The notes below the pieces were generated by a model that saw only the letters and a list, made by a program, of their open reading frames with translations, did no database searches and was not told where the DNA came from. This document shows positions 11,901 through 26,200 of a stretch of DNA of 64,000 bases, one piece after another. Position 1 is the first letter of the stretch; the number at the start of each line of letters is the position of its first letter. The position numbers and the translations under genes were made by a program. Location: contig JBAIAA010000666.1 of NCBI GenBank assembly GCA_037893245.1, positions 62,001 through 126,000 of the forward strand. The letters run 5' to 3'. This DNA is from Crossaster papposus. Its lineage: Eukaryota > Echinodermata > Asteroidea > Velatida > Solasteridae.

Positions 11901-14234
11901 GTGTTAGGAGATAGAGGGGGGCCTCCAGGAATGGCAAAATTAGCAATTTGACCCGGGGCATGCTTTGTTAGTATTTTATTTCGATTTTCTGAAAATTATA
12001 ACGTTAACACACGCGTTTCAAATTCGCCATAGGTTTGTGCACACAATCCCCGCCCACAAATAAGGGCATGAAGGAAAGCATGCCCCGGGAAGGGGCTGGG
12101 TGTTAGGAGATAGAGGGGGGCCTCCAGGAATGGCAAAATTAGCAATTTGACCCGGGGCATGCTTTGTTAGTATTTTATTTCGATTTTCTGAAAATTATAA
12201 CGTTAACACACGCGTTTCAAATTCGCCATAGGTTTGTGCACACAATCCCCGCCCACAAATAAGGGCATGAAGGAAAGCATGCCCCGGGAAGGGGCTGGGT
12301 GTTAGGAGATAGAGGGGGGCCTCCAGGAATGGCAAAATTAGCAATTTGACCCGGGGCATGCTTTGTTAGTATTTTATTTCGATTTTCTGAAAATTATAAC
12401 GTTAACACACGCGTTTCAAATTCGCCATAGGTTTGTGCACACAATCCCCGCCCACAAATAAGGGCATGAAGGAAAGCATGCCCCGGGAAGGGGCTGGGTG
12501 TTAGGAGATAGAGGGGGGCCTCCAGGAATGGCAAAATTAGCAATTTGACCCGGGGCATGCTTTGTTAGTATTTTATTTCGATTTTCTGAAAATTATAACG
12601 TTAACACACGCGTTTCAAATTCGCCATAGGTTTGTGCACACAATCCCCGCCCACAAATAAGGGCATGAAGGAAAGCATGCCCCGGGAAGGGGCTGGGTGT
12701 TAGGAGATAGAGGGGGGCCTCCAGGAATGGCAAAATTAGCAATTTGACCCGGGGCATGCTTTGTTAGTATTTTATTTCGATTTTCTGAAAATTATAACGT
12801 TAACACACGCGTTTCAAATTCGCCATAGGTTTGTGCACACAATCCCCGCCCACAAATAAGGGCATGAAGGAAAGCATGCCCCGGGAAGGGGCTGGGTGTT
12901 AGGAGATAGAGGGGGGCCTCCAGGAATGGCAAAATTAGCAATTTGACCCGGGGCATGCTTTGTTAGTATTTTATTTCGATTTTCTGAAAATTATAACGTT
13001 AACACACGCGTTTCAAATTCGCCATAGGTTTGTGCACACAATCCCCGCCCACAAATAAGGGCATGAAGGAAAGCATGCCCCGGGAAGGGGCTGGGTGTTA
13101 GGAGATAGAGGGGGGCCTCCAGGAATGGCAAAATTAGCAATTTGACCCGGGGCATGCTTTGTTAGTATTTTATTTCGATTTTCTGAAAATTATAACGTTA
13201 ACACACGCGTTTCAAATTCGCCATAGGTTTGTGCACACAATCCCCGCCCACAAATAAGGGCATGAAGGAAAGCATGCCCCGGGAAGGGGCTGGGTGTTAG
13301 GAGATAGAGGGGGGCCTCCAGGAATGGCAAAATTAGCAATTTGACCCGGGGCATGCTTTGTTAGTATTTTATTTCGATTTTCTGAAAATTATAACGTTAA
13401 CACACGCGTTTCAAATTCGCCATAGGTTTGTGCACACAATCCCCGCCCACAAATAAGGGCATGAAGGAAAGCATGCCCCGGGAAGGGGCTGGGTGTTAGG
13501 AGATAGAGGGGGGCCTCCAGGAATGGCAAAATTAGCAATTTGACCCGGGGCATGCTTTGTTAGTATTTTATTTCGATTTTCTGAAAATTATAACGTTAAC
13601 ACACGCGTTTCAAATTCGCCATAGGTTTGTGCACACAATCCCCGCCCACAAATAAGGGCATGAAGGAAAGCATGCCCCGGGAAGGGGCTGGGTGTTAGGA
13701 GATAGAGGGGGGCCTCCAGGAATGGCAAAATTAGCAATTTGACCCGGGGCATGCTTTGTTAGTATTTTATTTCGATTTTCTGAAAATTATAACGTTAACA
13801 CACGCGTTTCAAATTCGCCATAGGTTTGTGCACACAATCCCCGCCCACAAATAAGGGCATGAAGGAAAGCATGCCCCGGGAAGGGGCTGGGTGTTAGGAG
13901 ATAGAGGGGGGCCTCCAGGAATGGCAAAATTAGCAATTTGACCCGGGGCATGCTTTGTTAGTATTTTATTTCGATTTTCTGAAAATTATAACGTTAACAC
14001 ACGCGTTTCAAATTCGCCATAGGTTTGTGCACACAATCCCCGCCCACAAATAAGGGCATGAAGGAAAGCATGCCCCGGGAAGGGGCTGGGTGTTAGGAGA
14101 TAGAGGGGGGCCTCCAGGAATGGCAAAATTAGCAATTTGACCCGGGGCATGCTTTGTTAGTATTTTATTTCGATTTTCTGAAAATTATAACGTTAACACA
14201 CGCGTTTCAAATTCGCCATAGGTTTGTGCACACA
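5917..14234. repeat. Homogenised block, about 41 units
   Basis: Units from 5917 to 14076 are in strict 199-bp phase except for one lost A at about 8026 (GTTAACAC to GTTACAC) and one gained A at 11216 (CACACG to CACACAG). The 11216 insertion shifts frame and creates a 61-codon minus-strand frame at 11179-11364, which is not a gene. I see no other differences by eye. Confidence 0.92.
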
Positions 14235-14247
14235 GATCCAGGAAGGC
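14235..14247. other. Deletion junction with 13-bp filler
   Basis: The array is broken after GTGCACACA (ending 14234, unit position 159) and resumes at AGGAATGG (14248, unit position 41 of the following unit). Eighty bases are missing and 13 bases, GATCCAGGAAGGC, are present instead, a net loss of 67 bp. Part of the filler (TCCAGGAA) matches unit positions 38-45. The event can therefore also be read as a slip that copied the AGGAATGG region twice, with a few changed bases. This is typical of template-switching or end-joining repair. Confidence 0.93.
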
Positions 14248-17200
14248 AGGAATGGCAAAATTAGCAATTTGACCCGGGGCATGCTTTGTTAGTATTTTAT
14301 TTCGATTTTCTGAAAATTATAACGTTAACACACGCGTTTCAAATTCGCCATAGGTTTGTGCACACAATCCCCGCCCACAAATAAGGGCATGAAGGAAAGC
14401 ATGCCCCGGGAAGGGGCTGGGTGTTAGGAGATAGAGGGGGGCCTCCAGGAATGGCAAAATTAGCAATTTGACCCGGGGCATGCTTTGTTAGTATTTTATT
14501 TCGATTTTCTGAAAATTATAACGTTAACACACGCGTTTCAAATTCGCCATAGGTTTGTGCACACAATCCCCGCCCACAAATAAGGGCATGAAGGAAAGCA
14601 TGCCCCGGGAAGGGGCTGGGTGTTAGGAGATAGAGGGGGGCCTCCAGGAATGGCAAAATTAGCAATTTGACCCGGGGCATGCTTTGTTAGTATTTTATTT
14701 CGATTTTCTGAAAATTATAACGTTAACACACGCGTTTCAAATTCGCCATAGGTTTGTGCACACAATCCCCGCCCACAAATAAGGGCATGAAGGAAAGCAT
14801 GCCCCGGGAAGGGGCTGGGTGTTAGGAGATAGAGGGGGGCCTCCAGGAATGGCAAAATTAGCAATTTGACCCGGGGCATGCTTTGTTAGTATTTTATTTC
14901 GATTTTCTGAAAATTATAACGTTAACACACGCGTTTCAAATTCGCCATAGGTTTGTGCACACAATCCCCGCCCACAAATAAGGGCATGAAGGAAAGCATG
15001 CCCCGGGAAGGGGCTGGGTGTTAGGAGATAGAGGGGGGCCTCCAGGAATGGCAAAATTAGCAATTTGACCCGGGGCATGCTTTGTTAGTATTTTATTTCG
15101 ATTTTCTGAAAATTATAACGTTAACACACGCGTTTCAAATTCGCCATAGGTTTGTGCACACAATCCCCGCCCACAAATAAGGGCATGAAGGAAAGCATGC
15201 CCCGGGAAGGGGCTGGGTGTTAGGAGATAGAGGGGGGCCTCCAGGAATGGCAAAATTAGCAATTTGACCCGGGGCATGCTTTGTTAGTATTTTATTTCGA
15301 TTTTCTGAAAATTATAACGTTAACACACGCGTTTCAAATTCGCCATAGGTTTGTGCACACAATCCCCGCCCACAAATAAGGGCATGAAGGAAAGCATGCC
15401 CCGGGAAGGGGCTGGGTGTTAGGAGATAGAGGGGGGCCTCCAGGAATGGCAAAATTAGCAATTTGACCCGGGGCATGCTTTGTTAGTATTTTATTTCGAT
15501 TTTCTGAAAATTATAACGTTAACACACGCGTTTCAAATTCGCCATAGGTTTGTGCACACAATCCCCGCCCACAAATAAGGGCATGAAGGAAAGCATGCCC
15601 CGGGAAGGGGCTGGGTGTTAGGAGATAGAGGGGGGCCTCCAGGAATGGCAAAATTAGCAATTTGACCCGGGGCATGCTTTGTTAGTATTTTATTTCGATT
15701 TTCTGAAAATTATAACGTTAACACACGCGTTTCAAATTCGCCATAGGTTTGTGCACACAATCCCCGCCCACAAATAAGGGCATGAAGGAAAGCATGCCCC
15801 GGGAAGGGGCTGGGTGTTAGGAGATAGAGGGGGGCCTCCAGGAATGGCAAAATTAGCAATTTGACCCGGGGCATGCTTTGTTAGTATTTTATTTCGATTT
15901 TCTGAAAATTATAACGTTAACACACGCGTTTCAAATTCGCCATAGGTTTGTGCACACAATCCCCGCCCACAAATAAGGGCATGAAGGAAAGCATGCCCCG
16001 GGAAGGGGCTGGGTGTTAGGAGATAGAGGGGGGCCTCCAGGAATGGCAAAATTAGCAATTTGACCCGGGGCATGCTTTGTTAGTATTTTATTTCGATTTT
16101 CTGAAAATTATAACGTTAACACACGCGTTTCAAATTCGCCATAGGTTTGTGCACACAATCCCCGCCCACAAATAAGGGCATGAAGGAAAGCATGCCCCGG
16201 GAAGGGGCTGGGTGTTAGGAGATAGAGGGGGGCCTCCAGGAATGGCAAAATTAGCAATTTGACCCGGGGCATGCTTTGTTAGTATTTTATTTCGATTTTC
16301 TGAAAATTATAACGTTAACACACGCGTTTCAAATTCGCCATAGGTTTGTGCACACAATCCCCGCCCACAAATAAGGGCATGAAGGAAAGCATGCCCCGGG
16401 AAGGGGCTGGGTGTTAGGAGATAGAGGGGGGCCTCCAGGAATGGCAAAATTAGCAATTTGACCCGGGGCATGCTTTGTTAGTATTTTATTTCGATTTTCT
16501 GAAAATTATAACGTTAACACACGCGTTTCAAATTCGCCATAGGTTTGTGCACACAATCCCCGCCCACAAATAAGGGCATGAAGGAAAGCATGCCCCGGGA
16601 AGGGGCTGGGTGTTAGGAGATAGAGGGGGGCCTCCAGGAATGGCAAAATTAGCAATTTGACCCGGGGCATGCTTTGTTAGTATTTTATTTCGATTTTCTG
16701 AAAATTATAACGTTAACACACGCGTTTCAAATTCGCCATAGGTTTGTGCACACAATCCCCGCCCACAAATAAGGGCATGAAGGAAAGCATGCCCCGGGAA
16801 GGGGCTGGGTGTTAGGAGATAGAGGGGGGCCTCCAGGAATGGCAAAATTAGCAATTTGACCCGGGGCATGCTTTGTTAGTATTTTATTTCGATTTTCTGA
16901 AAATTATAACGTTAACACACGCGTTTCAAATTCGCCATAGGTTTGTGCACACAATCCCCGCCCACAAATAAGGGCATGAAGGAAAGCATGCCCCGGGAAG
17001 GGGCTGGGTGTTAGGAGATAGAGGGGGGCCTCCAGGAATGGCAAAATTAGCAATTTGACCCGGGGCATGCTTTGTTAGTATTTTATTTCGATTTTCTGAA
17101 AATTATAACGTTAACACACGCGTTTCAAATTCGCCATAGGTTTGTGCACACAATCCCCGCCCACAAATAAGGGCATGAAGGAAAGCATGCCCCGGGAAGG

Positions 17201-20200
17201 GGCTGGGTGTTAGGAGATAGAGGGGGGCCTCCAGGAATGGCAAAATTAGCAATTTGACCCGGGGCATGCTTTGTTAGTATTTTATTTCGATTTTCTGAAA
17301 ATTATAACGTTAACACACGCGTTTCAAATTCGCCATAGGTTTGTGCACACAATCCCCGCCCACAAATAAGGGCATGAAGGAAAGCATGCCCCGGGAAGGG
17401 GCTGGGTGTTAGGAGATAGAGGGGGGCCTCCAGGAATGGCAAAATTAGCAATTTGACCCGGGGCATGCTTTGTTAGTATTTTATTTCGATTTTCTGAAAA
17501 TTATAACGTTAACACACGCGTTTCAAATTCGCCATAGGTTTGTGCACACAATCCCCGCCCACAAATAAGGGCATGAAGGAAAGCATGCCCCGGGAAGGGG
17601 CTGGGTGTTAGGAGATAGAGGGGGGCCTCCAGGAATGGCAAAATTAGCAATTTGACCCGGGGCATGCTTTGTTAGTATTTTATTTCGATTTTCTGAAAAT
17701 TATAACGTTAACACACGCGTTTCAAATTCGCCATAGGTTTGTGCACACACAATCCCCGCCCACAAATAAGGGCATGAAGGAAAGCATGCCCCGGGAAGGG
17801 GCTGGGTGTTAGGAGATAGAGGGGGGCCTCCAGGAATGGCAAAATTAGCAATTTGACCCGGGGCATGCTTTGTTAGTATTTTATTTCGATTTTCTGAAAA
17901 TTATAACGTTAACACACGCGTTTCAAATTCGCCATAGGTTTGTGCACACAATCCCCGCCCACAAATAAGGGCATGAAGGAAAGCATGCCCCGGGAAGGGG
18001 CTGGGTGTTAGGAGATAGAGGGGGGCCTCCAGGAATGGCAAAATTAGCAATTTGACCCGGGGCATGCTTTGTTAGTATTTTATTTCGATTTTCTGAAAAT
18101 TATAACGTTAACACACGCGTTTCAAATTCGCCATAGGTTTGTGCACACAATCCCCGCCCACAAATAAGGGCATGAAGGAAAGCATGCCCCGGGAAGGGGC
18201 TGGGTGTTAGGAGATAGAGGGGGGCCTCCAGGAATGGCAAAATTAGCAATTTGACCCGGGGCATGCTTTGTTAGTATTTTATTTCGATTTTCTGAAAATT
18301 ATAACGTTAACACACGCGTTTCAAATTCGCCATAGGTTTGTGCACACAATCCCCGCCCACAAATAAGGGCATGAAGGAAAGCATGCCCCGGGAAGGGGCT
18401 GGGTGTTAGGAGATAGAGGGGGGCCTCCAGGAATGGCAAAATTAGCAATTTGACCCGGGGCATGCTTTGTTAGTATTTTATTTCGATTTTCTGAAAATTA
18501 TAACGTTAACACACGCGTTTCAAATTCGCCATAGGTTTGTGCACACAATCCCCGCCCACAAATAAGGGCATGAAGGAAAGCATGCCCCGGGAAGGGGCTG
18601 GGTGTTAGGAGATAGAGGGGGGCCTCCAGGAATGGCAAAATTAGCAATTTGACCCGGGGCATGCTTTGTTAGTATTTTATTTCGATTTTCTGAAAATTAT
18701 AACGTTAACACACGCGTTTCAAATTCGCCATAGGTTTGTGCACACAATCCCCGCCCACAAATAAGGGCATGAAGGAAAGCATGCCCCGGGAAGGGGCTGG
18801 GTGTTAGGAGATAGAGGGGGGCCTCCAGGAATGGCAAAATTAGCAATTTGACCCGGGGCATGCTTTGTTAGTATTTTATTTCGATTTTCTGAAAATTATA
18901 ACGTTAACACACGCGTTTCAAATTCGCCATAGGTTTGTGCACACAATCCCCGCCCACAAATAAGGGCATGAAGGAAAGCATGCCCCGGGAAGGGGCTGGG
19001 TGTTAGGAGATAGAGGGGGGCCTCCAGGAATGGCAAAATTAGCAATTTGACCCGGGGCATGCTTTGTTAGTATTTTATTTCGATTTTCTGAAAATTATAA
19101 CGTTAACACACGCGTTTCAAATTCGCCATAGGTTTGTGCACACAATCCCCGCCCACAAATAAGGGCATGAAGGAAAGCATGCCCCGGGAAGGGGCTGGGT
19201 GTTAGGAGATAGAGGGGGGCCTCCAGGAATGGCAAAATTAGCAATTTGACCCGGGGCATGCTTTGTTAGTATTTTATTTCGATTTTCTGAAAATTATAAC
19301 GTTAACACACGCGTTTCAAATTCGCCATAGGTTTGTGCACACAATCCCCGCCCACAAATAAGGGCATGAAGGAAAGCATGCCCCGGGAAGGGGCTGGGTG
19401 TTAGGAGATAGAGGGGGGCCTCCAGGAATGGCAAAATTAGCAATTTGACCCGGGGCATGCTTTGTTAGTATTTTATTTCGATTTTCTGAAAATTATAACG
19501 TTAACACACGCGTTTCAAATTCGCCATAGGTTTGTGCACACAATCCCCGCCCACAAATAAGGGCATGAAGGAAAGCATGCCCCGGGAAGGGGCTGGGTGT
19601 TAGGAGATAGAGGGGGGCCTCCAGGAATGGCAAAATTAGCAATTTGACCCGGGGCATGCTTTGTTAGTATTTTATTTCGATTTTCTGAAAATTATAACGT
19701 TAACACACGCGTTTCAAATTCGCCATAGGTTTGTGCACACAATCCCCGCCCACAAATAAGGGCATGAAGGAAAGCATGCCCCGGGAAGGGGCTGGGTGTT
19801 AGGAGATAGAGGGGGGCCTCCAGGAATGGCAAAATTAGCAATTTGACCCGGGGCATGCTTTGTTAGTATTTTATTTCGATTTTCTGAAAATTATAACGTT
19901 AACACACGCGTTTCAAATTCGCCATAGGTTTGTGCACACAATCCCCGCCCACAAATAAGGGCATGAAGGAAAGCATGCCCCGGGAAGGGGCTGGGTGTTA
20001 GGAGATAGAGGGGGGCCTCCAGGAATGGCAAAATTAGCAATTTGACCCGGGGCATGCTTTGTTAGTATTTTATTTCGATTTTCTGAAAATTATAACGTTA
20101 ACACACGCGTTTCAAATTCGCCATAGGTTTGTGCACACAATCCCCGCCCACAAATAAGGGCATGAAGGAAAGCATGCCCCGGGAAGGGGCTGGGTGTTAG

Positions 20201-23200
20201 GAGATAGAGGGGGGCCTCCAGGAATGGCAAAATTAGCAATTTGACCCGGGGCATGCTTTGTTAGTATTTTATTTCGATTTTCTGAAAATTATAACGTTAA
20301 CACACGCGTTTCAAATTCGCCATAGGTTTGTGCACACAATCCCCGCCCACAAATAAGGGCATGAAGGAAAGCATGCCCCGGGAAGGGGCTGGGTGTTAGG
20401 AGATAGAGGGGGGCCTCCAGGAATGGCAAAATTAGCAATTTGACCCGGGGCATGCTTTGTTAGTATTTTATTTCGATTTTCTGAAAATTATAACGTTAAC
20501 ACACGCGTTTCAAATTCGCCATAGGTTTGTGCACACAATCCCCGCCCACAAATAAGGGCATGAAGGAAAGCATGCCCCGGGAAGGGGCTGGGTGTTAGGA
20601 GATAGAGGGGGGCCTCCAGGAATGGCAAAATTAGCAATTTGACCCGGGGCATGCTTTGTTAGTATTTTATTTCGATTTTCTGAAAATTATAACGTTAACA
20701 CACGCGTTTCAAATTCGCCATAGGTTTGTGCACACAATCCCCGCCCACAAATAAGGGCATGAAGGAAAGCATGCCCCGGGAAGGGGCTGGGTGTTAGGAG
20801 ATAGAGGGGGGCCTCCAGGAATGGCAAAATTAGCAATTTGACCCGGGGCATGCTTTGTTAGTATTTTATTTCGATTTTCTGAAAATTATAACGTTAACAC
20901 ACGCGTTTCAAATTCGCCATAGGTTTGTGCACACAATCCCCGCCCACAAATAAGGGCATGAAGGAAAGCATGCCCCGGGAAGGGGCTGGGTGTTAGGAGA
21001 TAGAGGGGGGCCTCCAGGAATGGCAAAATTAGCAATTTGACCCGGGGCATGCTTTGTTAGTATTTTATTTCGATTTTCTGAAAATTATAACGTTAACACA
21101 CGCGTTTCAAATTCGCCATAGGTTTGTGCACACAATCCCCGCCCACAAATAAGGGCATGAAGGAAAGCATGCCCCGGGAAGGGGCTGGGTGTTAGGAGAT
21201 AGAGGGGGGCCTCCAGGAATGGCAAAATTAGCAATTTGACCCGGGGCATGCTTTGTTAGTATTTTATTTCGATTTTCTGAAAATTATAACGTTAACACAC
21301 GCGTTTCAAATTCGCCATAGGTTTGTGCACACAATCCCCGCCCACAAATAAGGGCATGAAGGAAAGCATGCCCCGGGAAGGGGCTGGGTGTTAGGAGATA
21401 GAGGGGGGCCTCCAGGAATGGCAAAATTAGCAATTTGACCCGGGGCATGCTTTGTTAGTATTTTATTTCGATTTTCTGAAAATTATAACGTTAACACACG
21501 CGTTTCAAATTCGCCATAGGTTTGTGCACACAATCCCCGCCCACAAATAAGGGCATGAAGGAAAGCATGCCCCGGGAAGGGGCTGGGTGTTAGGAGATAG
21601 AGGGGGGCCTCCAGGAATGGCAAAATTAGCAATTTGACCCGGGGCATGCTTTGTTAGTATTTTATTTCGATTTTCTGAAAATTATAACGTTAACACACGC
21701 GTTTCAAATTCGCCATAGGTTTGTGCACACAATCCCCGCCCACAAATAAGGGCATGAAGGAAAGCATGCCCCGGGAAGGGGCTGGGTGTTAGGAGATAGA
21801 GGGGGGCCTCCAGGAATGGCAAAATTAGCAATTTGACCCGGGGCATGCTTTGTTAGTATTTTATTTCGATTTTCTGAAAATTATAACGTTAACACACGCG
21901 TTTCAAATTCGCCATAGGTTTGTGCACACAATCCCCGCCCACAAATAAGGGCATGAAGGAAAGCATGCCCCGGGAAGGGGCTGGGTGTTAGGAGATAGAG
22001 GGGGGCCTCCAGGAATGGCAAAATTAGCAATTTGACCCGGGGCATGCTTTGTTAGTATTTTATTTCGATTTTCTGAAAATTATAACGTTAACACACGCGT
22101 TTCAAATTCGCCATAGGTTTGTGCACACAATCCCCGCCCACAAATAAGGGCATGAAGGAAAGCATGCCCCGGGAAGGGGCTGGGTGTTAGGAGATAGAGG
22201 GGGGCCTCCAGGAATGGCAAAATTAGCAATTTGACCCGGGGCATGCTTTGTTAGTATTTTATTTCGATTTTCTGAAAATTATAACGTTAACACACGCGTT
22301 TCAAATTCGCCATAGGTTTGTGCACACAATCCCCGCCCACAAATAAGGGCATGAAGGAAAGCATGCCCCGGGAAGGGGCTGGGTGTTAGGAGATAGAGGG
22401 GGGCCTCCAGGAATGGCAAAATTAGCAATTTGACCCGGGGCATGCTTTGTTAGTATTTTATTTCGATTTTCTGAAAATTATAACGTTAACACACGCGTTT
22501 CAAATTCGCCATAGGTTTGTGCACACAATCCCCGCCCACAAATAAGGGCATGAAGGAAAGCATGCCCCGGGAAGGGGCTGGGTGTTAGGAGATAGAGGGG
22601 GGCCTCCAGGAATGGCAAAATTAGCAATTTGACCCGGGGCATGCTTTGTTAGTATTTTATTTCGATTTTCTGAAAATTATAACGTTAACACACGCGTTTC
22701 AAATTCGCCATAGGTTTGTGCACACAATCCCCGCCCACAAATAAGGGCATGAAGGAAAGCATGCCCCGGGAAGGGGCTGGGTGTTAGGAGATAGAGGGGG
22801 GCCTCCAGGAATGGCAAAATTAGCAATTTGACCCGGGGCATGCTTTGTTAGTATTTTATTTCGATTTTCTGAAAATTATAACGTTAACACACGCGTTTCA
22901 AATTCGCCATAGGTTTGTGCACACAATCCCCGCCCACAAATAAGGGCATGAAGGAAAGCATGCCCCGGGAAGGGGCTGGGTGTTAGGAGATAGAGGGGGG
23001 CCTCCAGGAATGGCAAAATTAGCAATTTGACCCGGGGCATGCTTTGTTAGTATTTTATTTCGATTTTCTGAAAATTATAACGTTAACACACGCGTTTCAA
23101 ATTCGCCATAGGTTTGTGCACACAATCCCCGCCCACAAATAAGGGCATGAAGGAAAGCATGCCCCGGGAAGGGGCTGGGTGTTAGGAGATAGAGGGGGGC

Positions 23201-26200
23201 CTCCAGGAATGGCAAAATTAGCAATTTGACCCGGGGCATGCTTTGTTAGTATTTTATTTCGATTTTCTGAAAATTATAACGTTAACACACGCGTTTCAAA
23301 TTCGCCATAGGTTTGTGCACACAATCCCCGCCCACAAATAAGGGCATGAAGGAAAGCATGCCCCGGGAAGGGGCTGGGTGTTAGGAGATAGAGGGGGGCC
23401 TCCAGGAATGGCAAAATTAGCAATTTGACCCGGGGCATGCTTTGTTAGTATTTTATTTCGATTTTCTGAAAATTATAACGTTAACACACGCGTTTCAAAT
23501 TCGCCATAGGTTTGTGCACACAATCCCCGCCCACAAATAAGGGCATGAAGGAAAGCATGCCCCGGGAAGGGGCTGGGTGTTAGGAGATAGAGGGGGGCCT
23601 CCAGGAATGGCAAAATTAGCAATTTGACCCGGGGCATGCTTTGTTAGTATTTTATTTCGATTTTCTGAAAATTATAACGTTAACACACGCGTTTCAAATT
23701 CGCCATAGGTTTGTGCACACAATCCCCGCCCACAAATAAGGGCATGAAGGAAAGCATGCCCCGGGAAGGGGCTGGGTGTTAGGAGATAGAGGGGGGCCTC
23801 CAGGAATGGCAAAATTAGCAATTTGACCCGGGGCATGCTTTGTTAGTATTTTATTTCGATTTTCTGAAAATTATAACGTTAACACACGCGTTTCAAATTC
23901 GCCATAGGTTTGTGCACACAATCCCCGCCCACAAATAAGGGCATGAAGGAAAGCATGCCCCGGGAAGGGGCTGGGTGTTAGGAGATAGAGGGGGGCCTCC
24001 AGGAATGGCAAAATTAGCAATTTGACCCGGGGCATGCTTTGTTAGTATTTTATTTCGATTTTCTGAAAATTATAACGTTAACACACGCGTTTCAAATTCG
24101 CCATAGGTTTGTGCACACAATCCCCGCCCACAAATAAGGGCATGAAGGAAAGCATGCCCCGGGAAGGGGCTGGGTGTTAGGAGATAGAGGGGGGCCTCCA
24201 GGAATGGCAAAATTAGCAATTTGACCCGGGGCATGCTTTGTTAGTATTTTATTTCGATTTTCTGAAAATTATAACGTTAACACACGCGTTTCAAATTCGC
24301 CATAGGTTTGTGCACACAATCCCCGCCCACAAATAAGGGCATGAAGGAAAGCATGCCCCGGGAAGGGGCTGGGTGTTAGGAGATAGAGGGGGGCCTCCAG
24401 GAATGGCAAAATTAGCAATTTGACCCGGGGCATGCTTTGTTAGTATTTTATTTCGATTTTCTGAAAATTATAACGTTAACACACGCGTTTCAAATTCGCC
24501 ATAGGTTTGTGCACACAATCCCCGCCCACAAATAAGGGCATGAAGGAAAGCATGCCCCGGGAAGGGGCTGGGTGTTAGGAGATAGAGGGGGGCCTCCAGG
24601 AATGGCAAAATTAGCAATTTGACCCGGGGCATGCTTTGTTAGTATTTTATTTCGATTTTCTGAAAATTATAACGTTAACACACGCGTTTCAAATTCGCCA
24701 TAGGTTTGTGCACACAATCCCCGCCCACAAATAAGGGCATGAAGGAAAGCATGCCCCGGGAAGGGGCTGGGTGTTAGGAGATAGAGGGGGGCCTCCAGGA
24801 ATGGCAAAATTAGCAATTTGACCCGGGGCATGCTTTGTTAGTATTTTATTTCGATTTTCTGAAAATTATAACGTTAACACACGCGTTTCAAATTCGCCAT
24901 AGGTTTGTGCACACAATCCCCGCCCACAAATAAGGGCATGAAGGAAAGCATGCCCCGGGAAGGGGCTGGGTGTTAGGAGATAGAGGGGGGCCTCCATGAA
25001 TAGCAAAATTAGCAATTTGACCCGGGGCATGCTTTGTTAGTATTTTATTTCGATTTTCTGAAAATTATAACGTTAACACACGCGTTTCAAATTCGCCATA
25101 GGTTTGTGCACACAATCCCCGCCCACAAATAAGGGCATGAAGGAAAGCATGCCCCGGGAAGGGGCTGGGTGTTAGGAGATAGAGGGGGGCCTCCAGGAAT
25201 GGCAAAATTAGCAATTTGACCCGGGGCATGCTTTGTTAGTATTTTATTTCGATTTTCTGAAAATTATAACGTTAACACACGCGTTTCAAATTCGCCATAG
25301 GTTTGTGCACACAATCCCCGCCCACAAATAAGGGCATGAAGGAAAGCATGCCCCGGGAAGGGGCTGGGTGTTAGGAGATAGAGGGGGGCCTCCAGGAATG
25401 GCAAAATTAGCAATTTGACCCGGGGCATGCTTTGTTAGTATTTTATTTCGATTTTCTGAAAATTATAACGTTAACACACGCGTTTCAAATTCGCCATAGG
25501 TTTGTGCACACAATCCCCGCCCACAAATAAGGGCATGAAGGAAAGCATGCCCCGGGAAGGGGCTGGGTGTTAGGAGATAGAGGGGGGCCTCCAGGAATGG
25601 CAAAATTAGCAATTTGACCCGGGGCATGCTTTGTTAGTATTTTATTTCGATTTTCTGAAAATTATAACGTTAACACACGCGTTTCAAATTCGCCATAGGT
25701 TTGTGCACACAATCCCCGCCCACAAATAAGGGCATGAAGGAAAGCATGCCCCGGGAAGGGGCTGGGTGTTAGGAGATAGAGGGGGGCCTCCAGGAATGGC
25801 AAAATTAGCAATTTGACCCGGGGCATGCTTTGTTAGTATTTTATTTCGATTTTCTGAAAATTATAACGTTAACACACGCGTTTCAAATTCGCCATAGGTT
25901 TGTGCACACAATCCCCGCCCACAAATAAGGGCATGAAGGAAAGCATGCCCCGGGAAGGGGCTGGGTGTTAGGAGATAGAGGGGGGCCTCCAGGAATGGCA
26001 AAATTAGCAATTTGACCCGGGGCATGCTTTGTTAGTATTTTATTTCGATTTTCTGAAAATTATAACGTTAACACACGCGTTTCAAATTCGCCATAGGTTT
26101 GTGCACACAATCCCCGCCCACAAATAAGGGCATGAAGGAAAGCATGCCCCGGGAAGGGGCTGGGTGTTAGGAGATAGAGGGGGGCCTCCAGGAATGGCAA